DNA of 64,000 nucleotides from Faecalicatena orotica. Its GTDB lineage: Bacteria > Bacillota > Clostridia > Lachnospirales > Lachnospiraceae. The DNA lies in NCBI RefSeq assembly GCF_003149245.1, contig NZ_QGDL01000007.1, positions 243,218 to 307,217 on the forward strand. The letters run 5' to 3'. Made by a program: the position numbers and the translations under genes. Position 1 is the first letter of the stretch. Every line of letters begins with the position of its first letter. The notes beneath the pieces are model-generated. The model did not search any database, had not been told where the DNA came from, and saw only the letters and a program-made list of their open reading frames with translations. Positions 34,083-44,013 of the stretch are shown here, piece by piece.

Positions 34083-34801
34083 AAAATGGGATTTCATTAA
34101 TTACACCGGTATCCAAAGACCTGCTGTATACCAAGATAGCAGATGCAGTCTCAGACTATATTAAGAATAACCACCTGATGCCGGGGGATAAGCTCCCTTC
34201 TGAACGGGAGCTCGCGGCAAGCTTCCAGACCAGCCGCCACACTGTTCGTGAGGCACTGAGGGTTCTTGAGAACCAGGGGATCATCTCTTCACAGATCGGC
34301 AGCGGGACCTATGTTGCACACGTCGAGGAGGAATCTTCCCTGTATCTGGAATCTGTTAAGATCAACTATCTGGAAATGCTGAATATTAAAACCGAGCTTG
34401 AAAAATACGCTATCAGTCTGGCTGCAGAGCGTGTAGCTGCAAAAGACTTAGAGGAACTGGAGAGCCTGCTTGGCCGGATAGAGGACGGCAGCCAGAGGGG
34501 TGTCTTTGAATCTGACACGGATAAACAGTTTCACTACCGTTTATCAGAACTTTCCGGAAATAAGATGCTGGCCCAGATGATTAAAAAAATGATAGAGGCA
34601 TTTGATGAATATTACAGCATCCTGCCGCAGTCCACACAGCTGTGCTTAAGAACAGTTGCAAGGCATCGGGAACTGCTGGATGCGATCAGCCGGAAGGATA
34701 CCGAAGCCGCAGCAAAGGCATGTGATGAAATTCTTCTGATCGACCAGACTCTGATCATGGAAAATAGGGGCTCACGGGACAGAAAAATGGAGGAAAAATG
34801 A
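34079..34801 (+). CDS. GntR-family regulator, FadR/FCD subfamily
   Basis: 240 residues. The N-terminal winged helix reads MPGDKLPSERELAASFQTSRHTVREALRVLENQGII; the C-terminal all-helical FCD domain (about 95-225) binds a small ligand, probably with a metal. Coupled to the DMT gene. A TGGTTGGACCA site, the FadR-type operator form, lies between this gene and the fucosidase and suggests that it controls the latter. Confidence 0.87.
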   Translation: MKNGISLITPVSKDLLYTKIADAVSDYIKNNHLMPGDKLPSERELAASFQTSRHTVREALRVLENQGIISSQIGSGTYVAHVEEESSLYLESVKINYLEMLNIKTELEKYAISLAAERVAAKDLEELESLLGRIEDGSQRGVFESDTDKQFHYRLSELSGNKMLAQMIKKMIEAFDEYYSILPQSTQLCLRTVARHRELLDAISRKDTEAAAKACDEILLIDQTLIMENRGSRDRKMEEK

Positions 34802-34812
34802 GGGCAAATATG

Positions 34813-34868
34813 TTGACAAAAGAACAAACAATGAGTATGATAACTTTATAGAACAATTGGTTGGACCA
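34813..34868 (+). promoter_or_regulatory. Promoter and GntR operator before the fucosidase gene
   Basis: TTGACA (34813-34818), 17-bp spacer, TATGAT (34836-34841). Just downstream, TGGTTGGACCA (34858-34868) fits the TGGTnnnACCA consensus of FadR-type regulators and sits where binding would block transcription. It lies in a larger GGTTG..CAACC palindrome. Confidence 0.6.
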
Positions 34869-34963
34869 CTCAACCGGTATGACAAGTTAGGAGCGCCGCC
34901 CGGACATGTAAAACCGGAGTAAGGCGGGCAGAAAGTGGTGAAATGGAGAGAAAGGAAGAAAGC

Positions 34964-36211
34964 ATGAAAGACACGAGGCAGAAATGGTTTAAAGATGCAA
35001 AATACGGCCTGTTCATACACTGGGGACTGTATTCCCTTCTGGGAGGGGAGCACAAAGGCCAGAAGACAGAGCATATTGCGGAATGGATCATGAATTATCT
35101 TGACATTCCGGCAGAAGAGTACAGGGAGCTTGCGAAGTCGTTTCGCGGGGAGAATTTCTCGGCTGAAGATATTGTAAGGCGTGCGAAGGAAGAATGGGGA
35201 ATGCAGTATCTGGTGTTCACGTCAAAACATCATGAAGGATTCGCCATGTGGGATTCCAAATGCAGTGATTACAATGTTGTGAAAGCTTCACCGTACGGAA
35301 AGGATGTCTTAAAAGAATTCCAGCTTGCATGCAGGAAATACGGCATGAAGTTCTGTCTGTATTATTCTCAGGCACAGGACTGGGATGATCCGGACGGATA
35401 TGCATACGGCAAAGATAACAGTCATAAGAATTTCAGAAAGTATATGGACAACAAGTGTATTCCCCAGTTAAAGGAACTGCTTACAGAATACGGGGAGATT
35501 TCGATACTCTGGTTTGATACTCCTATGGATATGAAAGAAGAAGAATCCCGGGAGCTCATCGAACTTGTAAAATCATACCAGCCTGCATGTATTATCAGTG
35601 GCAGAATCGGAAACGGCCTGGGAGAATATCTTTCCACCGGAGATAATTTTATTCCGAGGCTCACATATGAAGGTGACTGGGAAGTACCGGCTACACTGAA
35701 TGACACATGGGGATTTAACAAAGATGACGAGAACTGGAAAGAGCCGGACGATATCCTGAGGCTCCTCTTAAAGATTGTAAGCAGGGGCGGCAACTATCTG
35801 CTGAATATCGGACCGGACGGGACAGGTAAGGTGCCGGAAAGATCCTGTGAGATTCTAAGTGAAGTAGGAAAATATGTCAGGGAGAATGCAGAAGCCATTT
35901 TCGGCACGAAACGTGTCGATCTGTACCCGTACGATCTGGAATGGGCCCAGCTTACCCGAAAGGACCATAAACTCTATGTACATGTGTTAAGGCCCCAGAT
36001 GAGGATTGAACTTCTTAATGTTGCCAACAGGGTAAAGGGTGCATATCTGGTCAGAGATGGGCAGAAGCTTGTATGCCGTGCAAGAAAAATCTGCGAAGGA
36101 GACAGTATGGTTGAGGTAGACCTCCCGGCTGACCTGAAACGCGGGAGAAAATACGCGGTATGTATCGAACTGGAGGAAGAGGAACCAATATTCGAACCAA
36201 TCCGCGGATAG
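34964..36211 (+). CDS. Alpha-L-fucosidase, GH29
   Basis: 415 residues, no signal peptide, so cytoplasmic. GH29 marks: WFKDAKYGLFIHWGLYSLLGGE, TSKHHEGFAMWDSK, ILWFDTPMD with the nucleophile Asp about residue 185, and NYLLNIGPDGTG. Releases fucose from imported oligosaccharides. The start 34964 has AAGGAAG six bases upstream; 34943 is an alternative. Probably under the GntR regulator just upstream. A fucose-utilisation operon is not visible in the window. Confidence 0.9.
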   Translation: MKDTRQKWFKDAKYGLFIHWGLYSLLGGEHKGQKTEHIAEWIMNYLDIPAEEYRELAKSFRGENFSAEDIVRRAKEEWGMQYLVFTSKHHEGFAMWDSKCSDYNVVKASPYGKDVLKEFQLACRKYGMKFCLYYSQAQDWDDPDGYAYGKDNSHKNFRKYMDNKCIPQLKELLTEYGEISILWFDTPMDMKEEESRELIELVKSYQPACIISGRIGNGLGEYLSTGDNFIPRLTYEGDWEVPATLNDTWGFNKDDENWKEPDDILRLLLKIVSRGGNYLLNIGPDGTGKVPERSCEILSEVGKYVRENAEAIFGTKRVDLYPYDLEWAQLTRKDHKLYVHVLRPQMRIELLNVANRVKGAYLVRDGQKLVCRARKICEGDSMVEVDLPADLKRGRKYAVCIELEEEEPIFEPIRG

Positions 36212-36367
36212 AAAGCGGACAGAATCATTTATCAAGTCTTTCACGGGAAAAAGATTCGTGATATAATATAGGGCGTAGCAAGACTGCCTGAAGGGGATAC
36301 ATAAACGGCAGGATGCCGGAGTATTTTCATAAAAGAGGCAATTTGCAGAAAGAGAGGTGTTTTTCAA

Positions 36368-37432
36368 ATGGAGCAAAATGGAAATCTGATGTGGGCACTG
36401 GTCAAGGAAAAGGCGAAGCAGGGTCTGTGGCTCAGACAGCGGGAGATCCCCGCAACAGGGAAGAACGATGTCAAGATTAAGATCCATAAGACTTCAATCT
36501 GTGGAACCGACGTACACATTTATAATTGGAACGAGTGGGCACAGAACACAATTCCGATCGGTCTCACGGCCGGACATGAATATGTCGGGGAGATCGTTGA
36601 GATCGGGGAGAATGTAGAAGGATTTAAGATCGGCGAGATGGTCTCAGGGGAAGGCCATATCGTATGCGGGAAGTGCAGGAACTGTCTGGCAGGACTGCCG
36701 CATCTGTGCAGGAACACGCAGGGCGTAGGCGTGAACCGCGACGGAGCATTTGCCGAGTATCTGGTAATACCGGCGAAGAATGTATGGAGATGCAGTTCAT
36801 CCATTGAGGAAGAGTTATATTCCTGCTTTGACCCGCTCGGAAACGCAGTACATACTGCTCTGGCGTTCAACATGATTGGGGAAGATGTGTTAATCACAGG
36901 AGCCGGACCGATCGGCTGTATGGCGGCAGCAATCAGCAGACATGTAGGAGCCAGACACGTAGTCGTGACCGACATGAACGAATACCGTCTGGAACTTGCG
37001 AAAAAGCTTGGTGCAACCAGAACTGTGAACATTGGGAAAGAAAAGCTGGAAGATGTAGAGCATGAACTCGGTATGAAAGAGGGCTTTGATGTAGGGCTTG
37101 AGATGTCCGGAAACCAGGCCGGTTTCAATGACATGGTCAACCACATGAAGAACGGCGGAAAGATTGCGCTTCTGGGACTTCAGAAGGCAGATGCCCGCAT
37201 CAACTGGGAGAAGGTCATTTTCAACGGGCTGACAATCAAAGGAATCTACGGAAGGGAGATGTGGGAGACATGGTATAAGATGACGACCATGCTCCAGAGT
37301 GGTCTTGACATCAGCGAGATCATTACACACAGATTCGACATCCGTGATTACGAAAAAGGATTCGAAGCCATGAACAGCGGCAATTCAGGCAAGGTAGTCC
37401 TGGACTGGACCCATATTCACGAAGAACGATAA
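36368..37432 (+). CDS. tdh: L-threonine 3-dehydrogenase
   Basis: 354-residue zinc-dependent medium-chain dehydrogenase. Catalytic zinc motif [17 protein letters not shown] and GHEYVGEI, structural zinc cysteines in CGKCRNC..GLPHLC, NAD-binding [10 protein letters not shown]. The NWNEW segment is distinctive for Tdh. Oxidises threonine to 2-amino-3-ketobutyrate, which Kbl (next gene, 21 bases after) converts to glycine and acetyl-CoA. A possible -10 TATAAT is at 36262. Confidence 0.95.
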   Translation: MEQNGNLMWALVKEKAKQGLWLRQREIPATGKNDVKIKIHKTSICGTDVHIYNWNEWAQNTIPIGLTAGHEYVGEIVEIGENVEGFKIGEMVSGEGHIVCGKCRNCLAGLPHLCRNTQGVGVNRDGAFAEYLVIPAKNVWRCSSSIEEELYSCFDPLGNAVHTALAFNMIGEDVLITGAGPIGCMAAAISRHVGARHVVVTDMNEYRLELAKKLGATRTVNIGKEKLEDVEHELGMKEGFDVGLEMSGNQAGFNDMVNHMKNGGKIALLGLQKADARINWEKVIFNGLTIKGIYGREMWETWYKMTTMLQSGLDISEIITHRFDIRDYEKGFEAMNSGNSGKVVLDWTHIHEER

Positions 37433-37453
37433 TAAAAGAGGGAGATTTTGGAA

Positions 37454-38653
37454 ATGGAACAATGGAAGAACGGCTTATTAGACATTTACAGAAACGAGAT
37501 CAAAGGAATTACAGACGACGGTCTGTTAAAGAATGAAACTCCCCTCTGCTCACCTCAGGGAAGAGAGATCAGTCTGGAAGACGGCAGAAAAGTAATCAAT
37601 ATGTGCGCCAACAACTATCTTGGACTGGCCGACGACCCGAGGATTATCGAAGCTGCAAAGCAGGCATATGACGAAAGAGGCTACGGCCTGTCATCCGTAC
37701 GTTTTATCTGCGGAACACAGGACATCCATTTACAGCTGGAAAAGACAATCAGCAATTTCCTTGGAATGGAAGATACGATACTGTACTCCTCCTGTTTTGA
37801 TGCCAACGGAGGTCTCTTCGAGACGATCCTGACAGCGGACGATGCGGTCATCAGTGACGAGCTGAACCATGCCAGCATTATCGACGGGGTACGTCTGTGC
37901 AAGGCAAAACGCTTCCGTTATAAAAACAACAACATGGAAGACCTGGAGGCAAAACTGAAAGAAGCCGATGAAGCGGGCGCGAGAATCAAGCTGATTGCGA
38001 CAGACGGTGTATTTTCAATGGACGGCATCATTGCCGACTTAAAAGGCGTATGCGAATTAGCAGAGAAATACCATGCACTTGTCATGGTAGATGACAGCCA
38101 CTCAGCAGGCTTCGTCGGAAAGACAGGACGCGGGACGGCAGAGTACTGCGGGGTGACAGATAAAGTTGATATCATCACGGGAACGCTCGGCAAGGCATTA
38201 GGCGGGGCATCAGGCGGATACACAAGCGGAAGAAAAGAGATCATCGACTTACTCCGCCAGAGAAGCCGCCCGTACCTCTTCTCCAATACTCTGGCACCGG
38301 CGATCGTAAAGGCAAGTATGGAAGTCTTCAAAATCCTTGAAGCGGATACCTCTTTGAGAGATCATCTGGAAGAAGTCACTGCATACTACCGTGAGAAGCT
38401 GACAGAGGCTGGGTTTGACATTATCCCGGGAGTACACCCGATCGTGCCGATTATGCTCTATGACGAGCGCAAGGCAACCGAGATGGCGTCCCGCATGATG
38501 GCAAAAGGAGTCTATGTAGTAGCATTCTCTTATCCGGTAGTACCGAAAGGAAAAGCAAGAATCAGGACACAGGTATGCGCGTCTCACACGAAGGAAGATA
38601 TTGATTACATTGTAAAATCTTTCATAGAAGTAAGAGATGAAATGCAGGCATAA
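37454..38653 (+). CDS. kbl: Glycine C-acetyltransferase (2-amino-3-ketobutyrate CoA ligase)
   Basis: 399-residue PLP enzyme of the alpha-oxoamine synthase family. Contains [36 protein letters not shown], and the PLP lysine in [13 protein letters not shown] (Lys 247). Works with Tdh to form glycine plus acetyl-CoA from threonine. ATG 37454 is preferred over TTG 37448. Confidence 0.95.
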   Translation: MEQWKNGLLDIYRNEIKGITDDGLLKNETPLCSPQGREISLEDGRKVINMCANNYLGLADDPRIIEAAKQAYDERGYGLSSVRFICGTQDIHLQLEKTISNFLGMEDTILYSSCFDANGGLFETILTADDAVISDELNHASIIDGVRLCKAKRFRYKNNNMEDLEAKLKEADEAGARIKLIATDGVFSMDGIIADLKGVCELAEKYHALVMVDDSHSAGFVGKTGRGTAEYCGVTDKVDIITGTLGKALGGASGGYTSGRKEIIDLLRQRSRPYLFSNTLAPAIVKASMEVFKILEADTSLRDHLEEVTAYYREKLTEAGFDIIPGVHPIVPIMLYDERKATEMASRMMAKGVYVVAFSYPVVPKGKARIRTQVCASHTKEDIDYIVKSFIEVRDEMQA

Positions 38654-38730
38654 TGCGTAACGGTCATGGCCGAAAGTTATCCGGTATTTGTTTAAATGAA
38701 TAAATACCGGGTATTCTAAAAACAAAGAAA

Positions 38731-38782
38731 AACGGGAACTTTACACCATATAGTCTTAGGTGAAAGTTCCCGTTCTTTTTTG
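38731..38782. terminator. Shared terminator between kbl and the iminopeptidase gene
   Basis: ACGGGAACTTT-ACC pairs with GGTGA-AAGTTCCCGT, then TCTTTTTT. Lies between convergent genes. Confidence 0.85.
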
Positions 38783-38808
38783 AAAAGCTGTCCCAATCAG
38801 ATCACTGA

Positions 38809-39690
38809 TTAGTCGTACTTCTCCATCCATTCGTTAACGAGCTTGCAGTACTTATCATTTTCTTCTACAAAGCACATATGTCTGCATCCGTCAAACAGCT
38901 CCCATTTGGAGTTCGGGATCAGGTCATACATTGTCTTTGCTACAAACGGTGTACAAAGGTCATTTGTTCCGTTGATGATCAGGGCAGGTTCTTTGATATC
39001 ACCAATCTTATCACGGTACTCCCATCCGCCGAGGCTTCCTGTCGGGTTGTACTCATTCGGTCCCCATCCCGCAACATAAGCTTCTGTACCGGATTTCTTC
39101 GGGCGGCGCAGGCATTCCGGAGAATCCTCTGTCACTTCACCTGCACAGTGGAGCAGCATGAATCTCTCATTAGCAGCAAGATATGCAGGATCATCGAAAT
39201 TACCTGTCTCTTCAGCCTTTGCGATCGCATCCTGATCTTCCTGTGACATGAACTTAATCATACGGTGCTGCTCGTGAGCCCACAGCTCAGCAGCCGGAAG
39301 TGTACTGGAAAGGATAACTGACTTAACACCTTCTGGTTTGTAATCGCAGAGGTATTCAATTGCCAGCATTCCGCCCCATGACTGTCCTAACAGATGCACT
39401 TCGTCCAGTCCGAGATGCTTTCTCAGCTCGATCAGCTCATTGTCCCATGTCTCTGAGCACCAAAGCTCCGGATGTCCGTCCACGTAAGAATTACCGCAGC
39501 CGATCTGATCGTAGGAGATGATAGCGCGTCCTTCCTCAGCAAGTCTGTCCAGTACTTCAAAATAGTTGTGTGTGGAGCCAGGACCGCCGTGCAGTAAAAC
39601 AAGCGGCTTCTTGTTACCTTTGCATTCCCCAACGATGCGGTAGTAAGTCTTGTACCCCAGATACGGCATATAACCTTCAATGACTTTCAT
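38809..39690 (-). CDS. pip: Proline iminopeptidase-type alpha/beta hydrolase
   Basis: 293 residues, cytoplasmic. Oxyanion motif LLHGGPGSTHNYFEVL, DQIGCGNS, nucleophile Ser in LLGQSWGGMLAIEYL, and a C-terminal GCRHMCFVEE carrying the catalytic His. This is the bacterial prolyl aminopeptidase family that includes tricorn-interacting factor F1; it releases N-terminal residues, often proline, from peptides. Single-gene unit with AGGAGGGT upstream. Confidence 0.87.
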   Translation of the reverse strand: MKVIEGYMPYLGYKTYYRIVGECKGNKKPLVLLHGGPGSTHNYFEVLDRLAEEGRAIISYDQIGCGNSYVDGHPELWCSETWDNELIELRKHLGLDEVHLLGQSWGGMLAIEYLCDYKPEGVKSVILSSTLPAAELWAHEQHRMIKFMSQEDQDAIAKAEETGNFDDPAYLAANERFMLLHCAGEVTEDSPECLRRPKKSGTEAYVAGWGPNEYNPTGSLGGWEYRDKIGDIKEPALIINGTNDLCTPFVAKTMYDLIPNSKWELFDGCRHMCFVEENDKYCKLVNEWMEKYD

Positions 39691-39814
39691 ATATGTACCC
39701 TCCTTGCCGTTTTACGGCTCTTTTTAATACTTCTCCATTATAGCAGACTTGTCTTAGAGTTTCAATTCTACGCATGGGAAATCTTTCACAAAATAACCGG
39801 CTGGTTTACTCCTT

Positions 39815-40720
39815 TCAGATGCACCCGGTAACGTCATCCAGGCTGTTAATACCTGTGTTTATAAATTTCCGGATATTTTCATTAAAAGGTTTTAACCGGT
39901 TGTATAGAAAACCTATTTCACGAGGCAGGATTGGATTCGACAGTTTTATTTCTGTTAGAATTCCAGATGTTAACTCAGACATAACAAATTGTTTTACAAC
40001 GCAAGATATTCCTATGCCCATTTTAGCAAATTCAATCAATACGTCCATTTCATTCGCTTCGAGAATGTGAGATGGATATATATTATTTCGGGCATAATAT
40101 GCGTTGATATGCCTGCGGGAAATATTATCTTTATTAAGAAGCATGATGTTTCCATATTCAAATATTTCATCATTCCTGCAATTCAATCTGACAAAATATG
40201 AGGGAGTACAAACAAATATATATTCAATTTTTCCCAGAGAATAGTAATTGGCATCACCTATATTTTCGGGCTTTGCTGCCAGAGCTAAATCTATGCTGCA
40301 TTCATTAAGCATTGCACACGCTCCTGCTGAGGAAGTGCAGGTAATAGAAACATCAGTATTTGGATATGAATAGATGAATGCTTTAAGATAAGGAATTAAA
40401 AAATATTTACATAATACGTTACTGGAAGCAATTCGTAATTGTCCTGTACTTTCTGGGAATCTGAGGCTGTTTTCTGTATCTGACAGTATATTAAATGCCT
40501 TTTTTACACTGTCATATAATATTCGTCCACTCTCTGTCAATTCGACACCTTTTGATTTCCTTATAAATAGCGTGGTATTAAGATTATCTTCAAGTTTTTT
40601 TATCGCAATGCTTATAGCAGGCTGGGATATAAATAGTTGATTGGCAGATTTAGAGATACTGCTATTCTCTGCAACAGAAAGAAATATTTTATATTTAGAA
40701 AAATTATCAAATGTATCCAT
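39815..40720 (-). CDS. LysR-family regulator
   Basis: 301 residues. N-terminal helix-turn-helix with FLSVAENSSISKSANQLFIS and QPAISIAIKKLEDNLN; effector domain from about residue 90. Codons are far more AT-rich than the surrounding genes. Divergent from the methyltransferase gene, 101 bases apart, and probably its regulator. Likely acquired together with it. Confidence 0.85.
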   Translation of the reverse strand: MDTFDNFSKYKIFLSVAENSSISKSANQLFISQPAISIAIKKLEDNLNTTLFIRKSKGVELTESGRILYDSVKKAFNILSDTENSLRFPESTGQLRIASSNVLCKYFLIPYLKAFIYSYPNTDVSITCTSSAGACAMLNECSIDLALAAKPENIGDANYYSLGKIEYIFVCTPSYFVRLNCRNDEIFEYGNIMLLNKDNISRRHINAYYARNNIYPSHILEANEMDVLIEFAKMGIGISCVVKQFVMSELTSGILTEIKLSNPILPREIGFLYNRLKPFNENIRKFINTGINSLDDVTGCI

Positions 40721-40821
40721 ATATTCTCCTATAAATTTGATTTATATATTATATAAAAACCATATATTTGAATTATATCATTGTGAATAGTATAATTCAA
40801 TCAAAACAAGGAGGATGTATT

Positions 40822-41601
40822 ATGGAAATATTTGAATTTGATGGTCAGAAATATAAGCAATCGTCTAAACATCAAAAAGAATGGGGAAAAGAATTGATTT
40901 CCCAGTTAGCATTAAAAGGAGATGAAACTATTTTAGATTTAGGTTGTGGAGATGGTATTCTTACAGAACAATTATCATCATTTGTGCCTAATGGAAAAGT
41001 TATAGGTATTGATGCTTCCACAGGAATGATTGAAACAGCGAAAGAAATTAAAAAAATCAATCTAGAGTTTATACAGATGGATATTAACAATCTGTCTTTT
41101 GCAGATAAATTTGATATTATCTTTTCTAATGCTGCATTGCATTGGATAAAAGACCATAATAAACTTTTAAGAAAAGCTTATAAAGCATTAAAAACGAATG
41201 GGGTTATATTATGGGACTTTGGAGCTTCTGGTAATTGTTCTAATTTTTTTGAGGTTGTTCAAAATAAAATAAAAGATGAAAGATATACACAAAATTTTGA
41301 AAATTTCGAGTGGCCGTGGTATATGCCATCATTATCTGAATATGAAAATCTGGTTTCTTCGATTGGCTTTTCTGATACTTCAATTTCTGAAATAAATAGA
41401 GACAGATTCTTTTCAGATTCTTCTGAAATGATAAAATGGATAGACCAGCCTAGCATTGTTCCGTTTTTACAATATCTTCCAGATGATTTGAAAAATACTT
41501 TTCGACAAGAAGTAGTTGAAGAAATGATTAAAAAGACACAACAGAAGGATGGTAGTTGTTTTGAAACATTTCGCAGAATAAGAGTATATGCTGTTAAATA
41601 G
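40822..41601 (+). CDS. SAM-dependent methyltransferase, Tam-like
   Basis: 259 residues, class I methyltransferase. SAM-binding ETILDLGCGDGILTEQL, then IGIDASTGMIETAKE, and LHWIKDHNKLLRKAYKALKTNGVILWDFG. The overall pattern is near trans-aconitate methyltransferases (Tam), though the substrate is open. ATG 40822 has a perfect AAGGAGG site; the longer frame from 40768 has none. AT-rich like its divergent LysR neighbour. Confidence 0.8.
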   Translation: MEIFEFDGQKYKQSSKHQKEWGKELISQLALKGDETILDLGCGDGILTEQLSSFVPNGKVIGIDASTGMIETAKEIKKINLEFIQMDINNLSFADKFDIIFSNAALHWIKDHNKLLRKAYKALKTNGVILWDFGASGNCSNFFEVVQNKIKDERYTQNFENFEWPWYMPSLSEYENLVSSIGFSDTSISEINRDRFFSDSSEMIKWIDQPSIVPFLQYLPDDLKNTFRQEVVEEMIKKTQQKDGSCFETFRRIRVYAVK

Positions 41602-41619
41602 GGAATGGTGAAAACTTGA

Positions 41620-42067
41620 TTTCCACTGTTGTCCCTGCTTCAATTTGATGCAGGGCATCCAATAGTGGAAATTTTGTCTTGTATAAAACATCATGCAGTG
41701 CTATACTGACCTCACATCAAAATCCCAGACCGTTTTATTCATAAAATTCTAAGGTCTGAATGTTATTTTTTACATAGAGTAGAAGATAAATCTGATTTCC
41801 TTGGCGGTTCAGCCGGAAATTACCAGTTTTGATGAACTAAAAATTAAATAAGGTGGATCTGGTCAGTGTCCAGACAATGTACTCTGCTTTATGTTATCAT
41901 ATAAAATTTCGGACTTTTTGTATGGTAATACTAGATTGAAACGGTATGGAACTGTATATATAATAAAAATAGAAGAGTACGTCTAACGTGTCATCTGGCA
42001 TATTCACCGGAAAGAAGGAGGACATTTATGTCAGAAGAAAATCATGTTGCGTATCAGAACAAAGACA
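41620..42067 (+). repeat. Copy A of a 410-bp duplicated control segment
   Basis: 41620-42067 matches 54297-54744 with about 95% identity and no gap. It contains a hairpin TTTCCACT.TTG/CAATAGTGGAAA (41620-41671) with inner CCCTGC/GCAGGG, a second stem CAGACC/GGTCTG near 41728, a sigma-A promoter TTGAAA-17-TATAAT (41936-41964), and the ribosome site AAGGAGG before ATG 42028. It fills the 426-base gap after the methyltransferase. Confidence 0.85.
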
Positions 42068-42597
42068 TGATAGAGGCAAACGAACTGTAGCGGGCCCTTT
42101 AACGGCGGAGGAACAGATGCAGTTTATAATCCTCCCGCTGACGCATCGGGGAAAGGAAGAGAAAGAAGCGTGTATCCGGCGCTGCTTCGATCTGGCGAAG
42201 CAGGTGGAGGACGAACAGGAGCAGGTATTCATACTCGCTGGTATACTGGTATTTGCAGATAAGGTAATAGATAACGAGGATTCTAAGGAAATGAGGGAAT
42301 GGATTATGCTGACAAAGGTATCGAAATTATTCGAAGAAGAGAAGATTGAGTATGGGAAAAAAGTGGCTGCGGAGGTTGCAGAGAAGGCAGCTCTAGCAGC
42401 TGCGGAGGCGGCAGAGAAGGCCGCTAAGAAGGCAAAAGAGGACTCTGAAAAAGCTGCCAAGAACCGCTAAAGAAAATGAAATCGAGATTGTAAAAAGGAT
42501 GCTGTTTAATGGGATTTCTCTGGAACAGGTAAAAGCGGTAGTGACTATTTTAACGGAGAAAGAGATAAAGGACTTGCAAAAGGAAATTAATAGTTAA
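42028..42597 (+). pseudogene. Rpn-like nuclease family gene, degraded copy A
   Basis: Opens MSEENHVAYQNKD exactly like copy B (54705), then 102 bp are missing in frame, and a further deletion creates a TAG after IEANEL. The remaining parts read in other frames: LTAEEQMQFIILPLTHRGKEEKEACIRRCFDLAKQ, then DEQEQVFILAGILVFADKVIDN..., then an alanine-rich tail. Another frameshift lies near 42455. It retains a middle segment that copy B lacks. Non-functional as read. The family is a Lachnospiraceae-rich PD-(D/E)XK nuclease/transposase-like group. Confidence 0.75.
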
Positions 42598-42615
42598 GTT
42601 GTGTATAAATGTATG

Positions 42616-42648
42616 CGCCCCATATACTTGATGTGGGGCGTTACTATT
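42616..42648 (+). terminator. Terminator after the degraded copy A
   Basis: CGCCCCA-TATACTTGATG-TGGGGCG followed by TTACTATTTA. Confidence 0.6.
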
Positions 42649-42772
42649 TACAGATGTGCATCTGTCGCAGATACAAATATTAGATAATAACAAAAGTAAA
42701 AGAAAAATAACAGAAAATAATACGACAATTTTGTGTATATTTTACAAAAAAGAATCTTAAAGGGGATATGTA

Positions 42773-42833
42773 TTGACAGATAAAATAAAAGGTGTTAATC
42801 TCAAATTGTAAACGTTATCAGAAAACGTTTGCA
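42773..42833 (+). promoter_or_regulatory. lacI-type gene promoter and operator
   Basis: TTGACA at 42773 with a poor -10 about 17 bp downstream, followed by GTAAACGTT..AAACGTTTGC (42808-42833). The GTAAACGTTTGC-type palindrome is the usual LacI/GalR operator and recurs before the ABC operon (43974-43987), suggesting autoregulation. Confidence 0.55.
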
Positions 42834-42846
42834 AGAGGAGGAACTT

Positions 42847-43863
42847 ATGAAATCCAGCACGTTAAAGGATATCGCCCAGAAATTAAATATGTCAGTTGCG
42901 ACAGTATCGAGGGCGGTTAATAATAAAGAGTATGTGAAGGAAGAGACCCGTAAAAGGGTACTTGAAGCACTGGAAGAATATAATTATGTTCCCAACGAAG
43001 TAGCACGTTCTTTGAAGCTTCAGTCCACCAAGACTATAGCCGTTATTCTTCCTGATATCTGCGAGGCATTTTTTGGGGAGATTATAAAAGGGATTGACCA
43101 GATTGTTTCACCAAAGGGATATACGATTATCGTAGCCGACACAAACGAGAAGAAAGAGAATGAAGAGAAATATCTGTCACTTCTCCAGCAGAAAAGAATA
43201 GATGCCCTGGTGTTTGCAACAGTAGATCTTTCAGGATGTAATGTGAAGAAGTACCTTCCCAGCCTTCCTGTAATTTTTATAGATAATATACCGGAACTTC
43301 AGGGGATTGACTCGGTTACGATTGATAATGTGCAGGCCAGCAGCATGGCGGTTGATTATCTGTTCGAACAGGGACATGAGCGGATTGCCACGATTATCGG
43401 TTCCGTGAAGGAGACGACTGGTTTTGCAAGGCGTGAAGGATATCTGAACGCTCTCAACAGACGGGCGGTGCCTGTGGACGAACATTTGATACAGTATGGG
43501 AATTATAAGGAGAATGACGGATTCAGGTGTATGGAAAAGTTAATTCAGAACATTGAGGAGCATCCGTTTACCTCTGTTTATGTAACGTCTGAAAAGATGA
43601 CCTTTGGGGCTATTAAAGCACTTCGGGAATATGGACTCCGTATCCCCGAAGACATCTCACTGGTCGGCTTTGATGTACAGGATAAAGCTCAGCTGATCAG
43701 TCCGAGTATCACGACGATACGGCAGCCTGAGAATCTGATCGGCAGCCGGGTAGGAGAACTGCTTCTTAAGCGTCTGGAGGAAAAGGAAGAGGAGAAGCGG
43801 GTGCCGCAGCAGATACTTTTAAGACCGTCTATTGTAGTGGGGCAAAGTGTAAAGAAGATATAA
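42847..43863 (+). CDS. LacI-family transcriptional regulator
   Basis: 338 residues. Helix-turn-helix and hinge: TLKDIAQKLNMSVATVSRAVN, then NYVPNEVARSLK. The periplasmic-binding-like effector domain runs from residue 60. The start at 42847 (GAGGAGG upstream) is preferred over TTG 42829. It precedes a sugar ABC operon carrying the same operator palindrome and is the likely regulator of 44014-54261. Confidence 0.9.
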   Translation: MKSSTLKDIAQKLNMSVATVSRAVNNKEYVKEETRKRVLEALEEYNYVPNEVARSLKLQSTKTIAVILPDICEAFFGEIIKGIDQIVSPKGYTIIVADTNEKKENEEKYLSLLQQKRIDALVFATVDLSGCNVKKYLPSLPVIFIDNIPELQGIDSVTIDNVQASSMAVDYLFEQGHERIATIIGSVKETTGFARREGYLNALNRRAVPVDEHLIQYGNYKENDGFRCMEKLIQNIEEHPFTSVYVTSEKMTFGAIKALREYGLRIPEDISLVGFDVQDKAQLISPSITTIRQPENLIGSRVGELLLKRLEEKEEEKRVPQQILLRPSIVVGQSVKKI

Positions 43864-43915
43864 CGGTTTCCTGCTTTTGGGCTGATTTAAGAGGTAAGCG
43901 AAAGGGATGCCGGAG

Positions 43916-43987
43916 GACGTTTATGGGGGATCAACTCCATAAACGTTTTCCAGCAAAATTTTTTACCAAAATATGTAAACGTTTGCA
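43916..43987 (+). promoter_or_regulatory. Terminator-like hairpin and operators before the ABC operon
   Basis: ACGTTTATGG-GGGATCAACT-CCATAAACGT with four T's forms a 10-bp hairpin (43918-43947), possibly the lacI terminator. ATGTAAACGTTTGCAG at 43972-43987 is an almost perfect LacI-type operator close to the operon start. CCATAAACGTTTTCC is a second, weaker match. Confidence 0.55.
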
Positions 43988-44013
43988 GAAATTGAAAAGG
44001 AAGGGAAAATGAG

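Noticed and set aside
36262..36367. Riboswitch or T-box before tdh
   Set aside because: Only loose GC-rich complementarities were seen; no glycine-riboswitch or T-box consensus elements are present.
41620..42597. Insertion sequence spanning the duplicated segments
   Set aside because: No terminal inverted repeats or target-site duplication were seen at the ends of the two copies, and the encoded protein is not a complete transposase.
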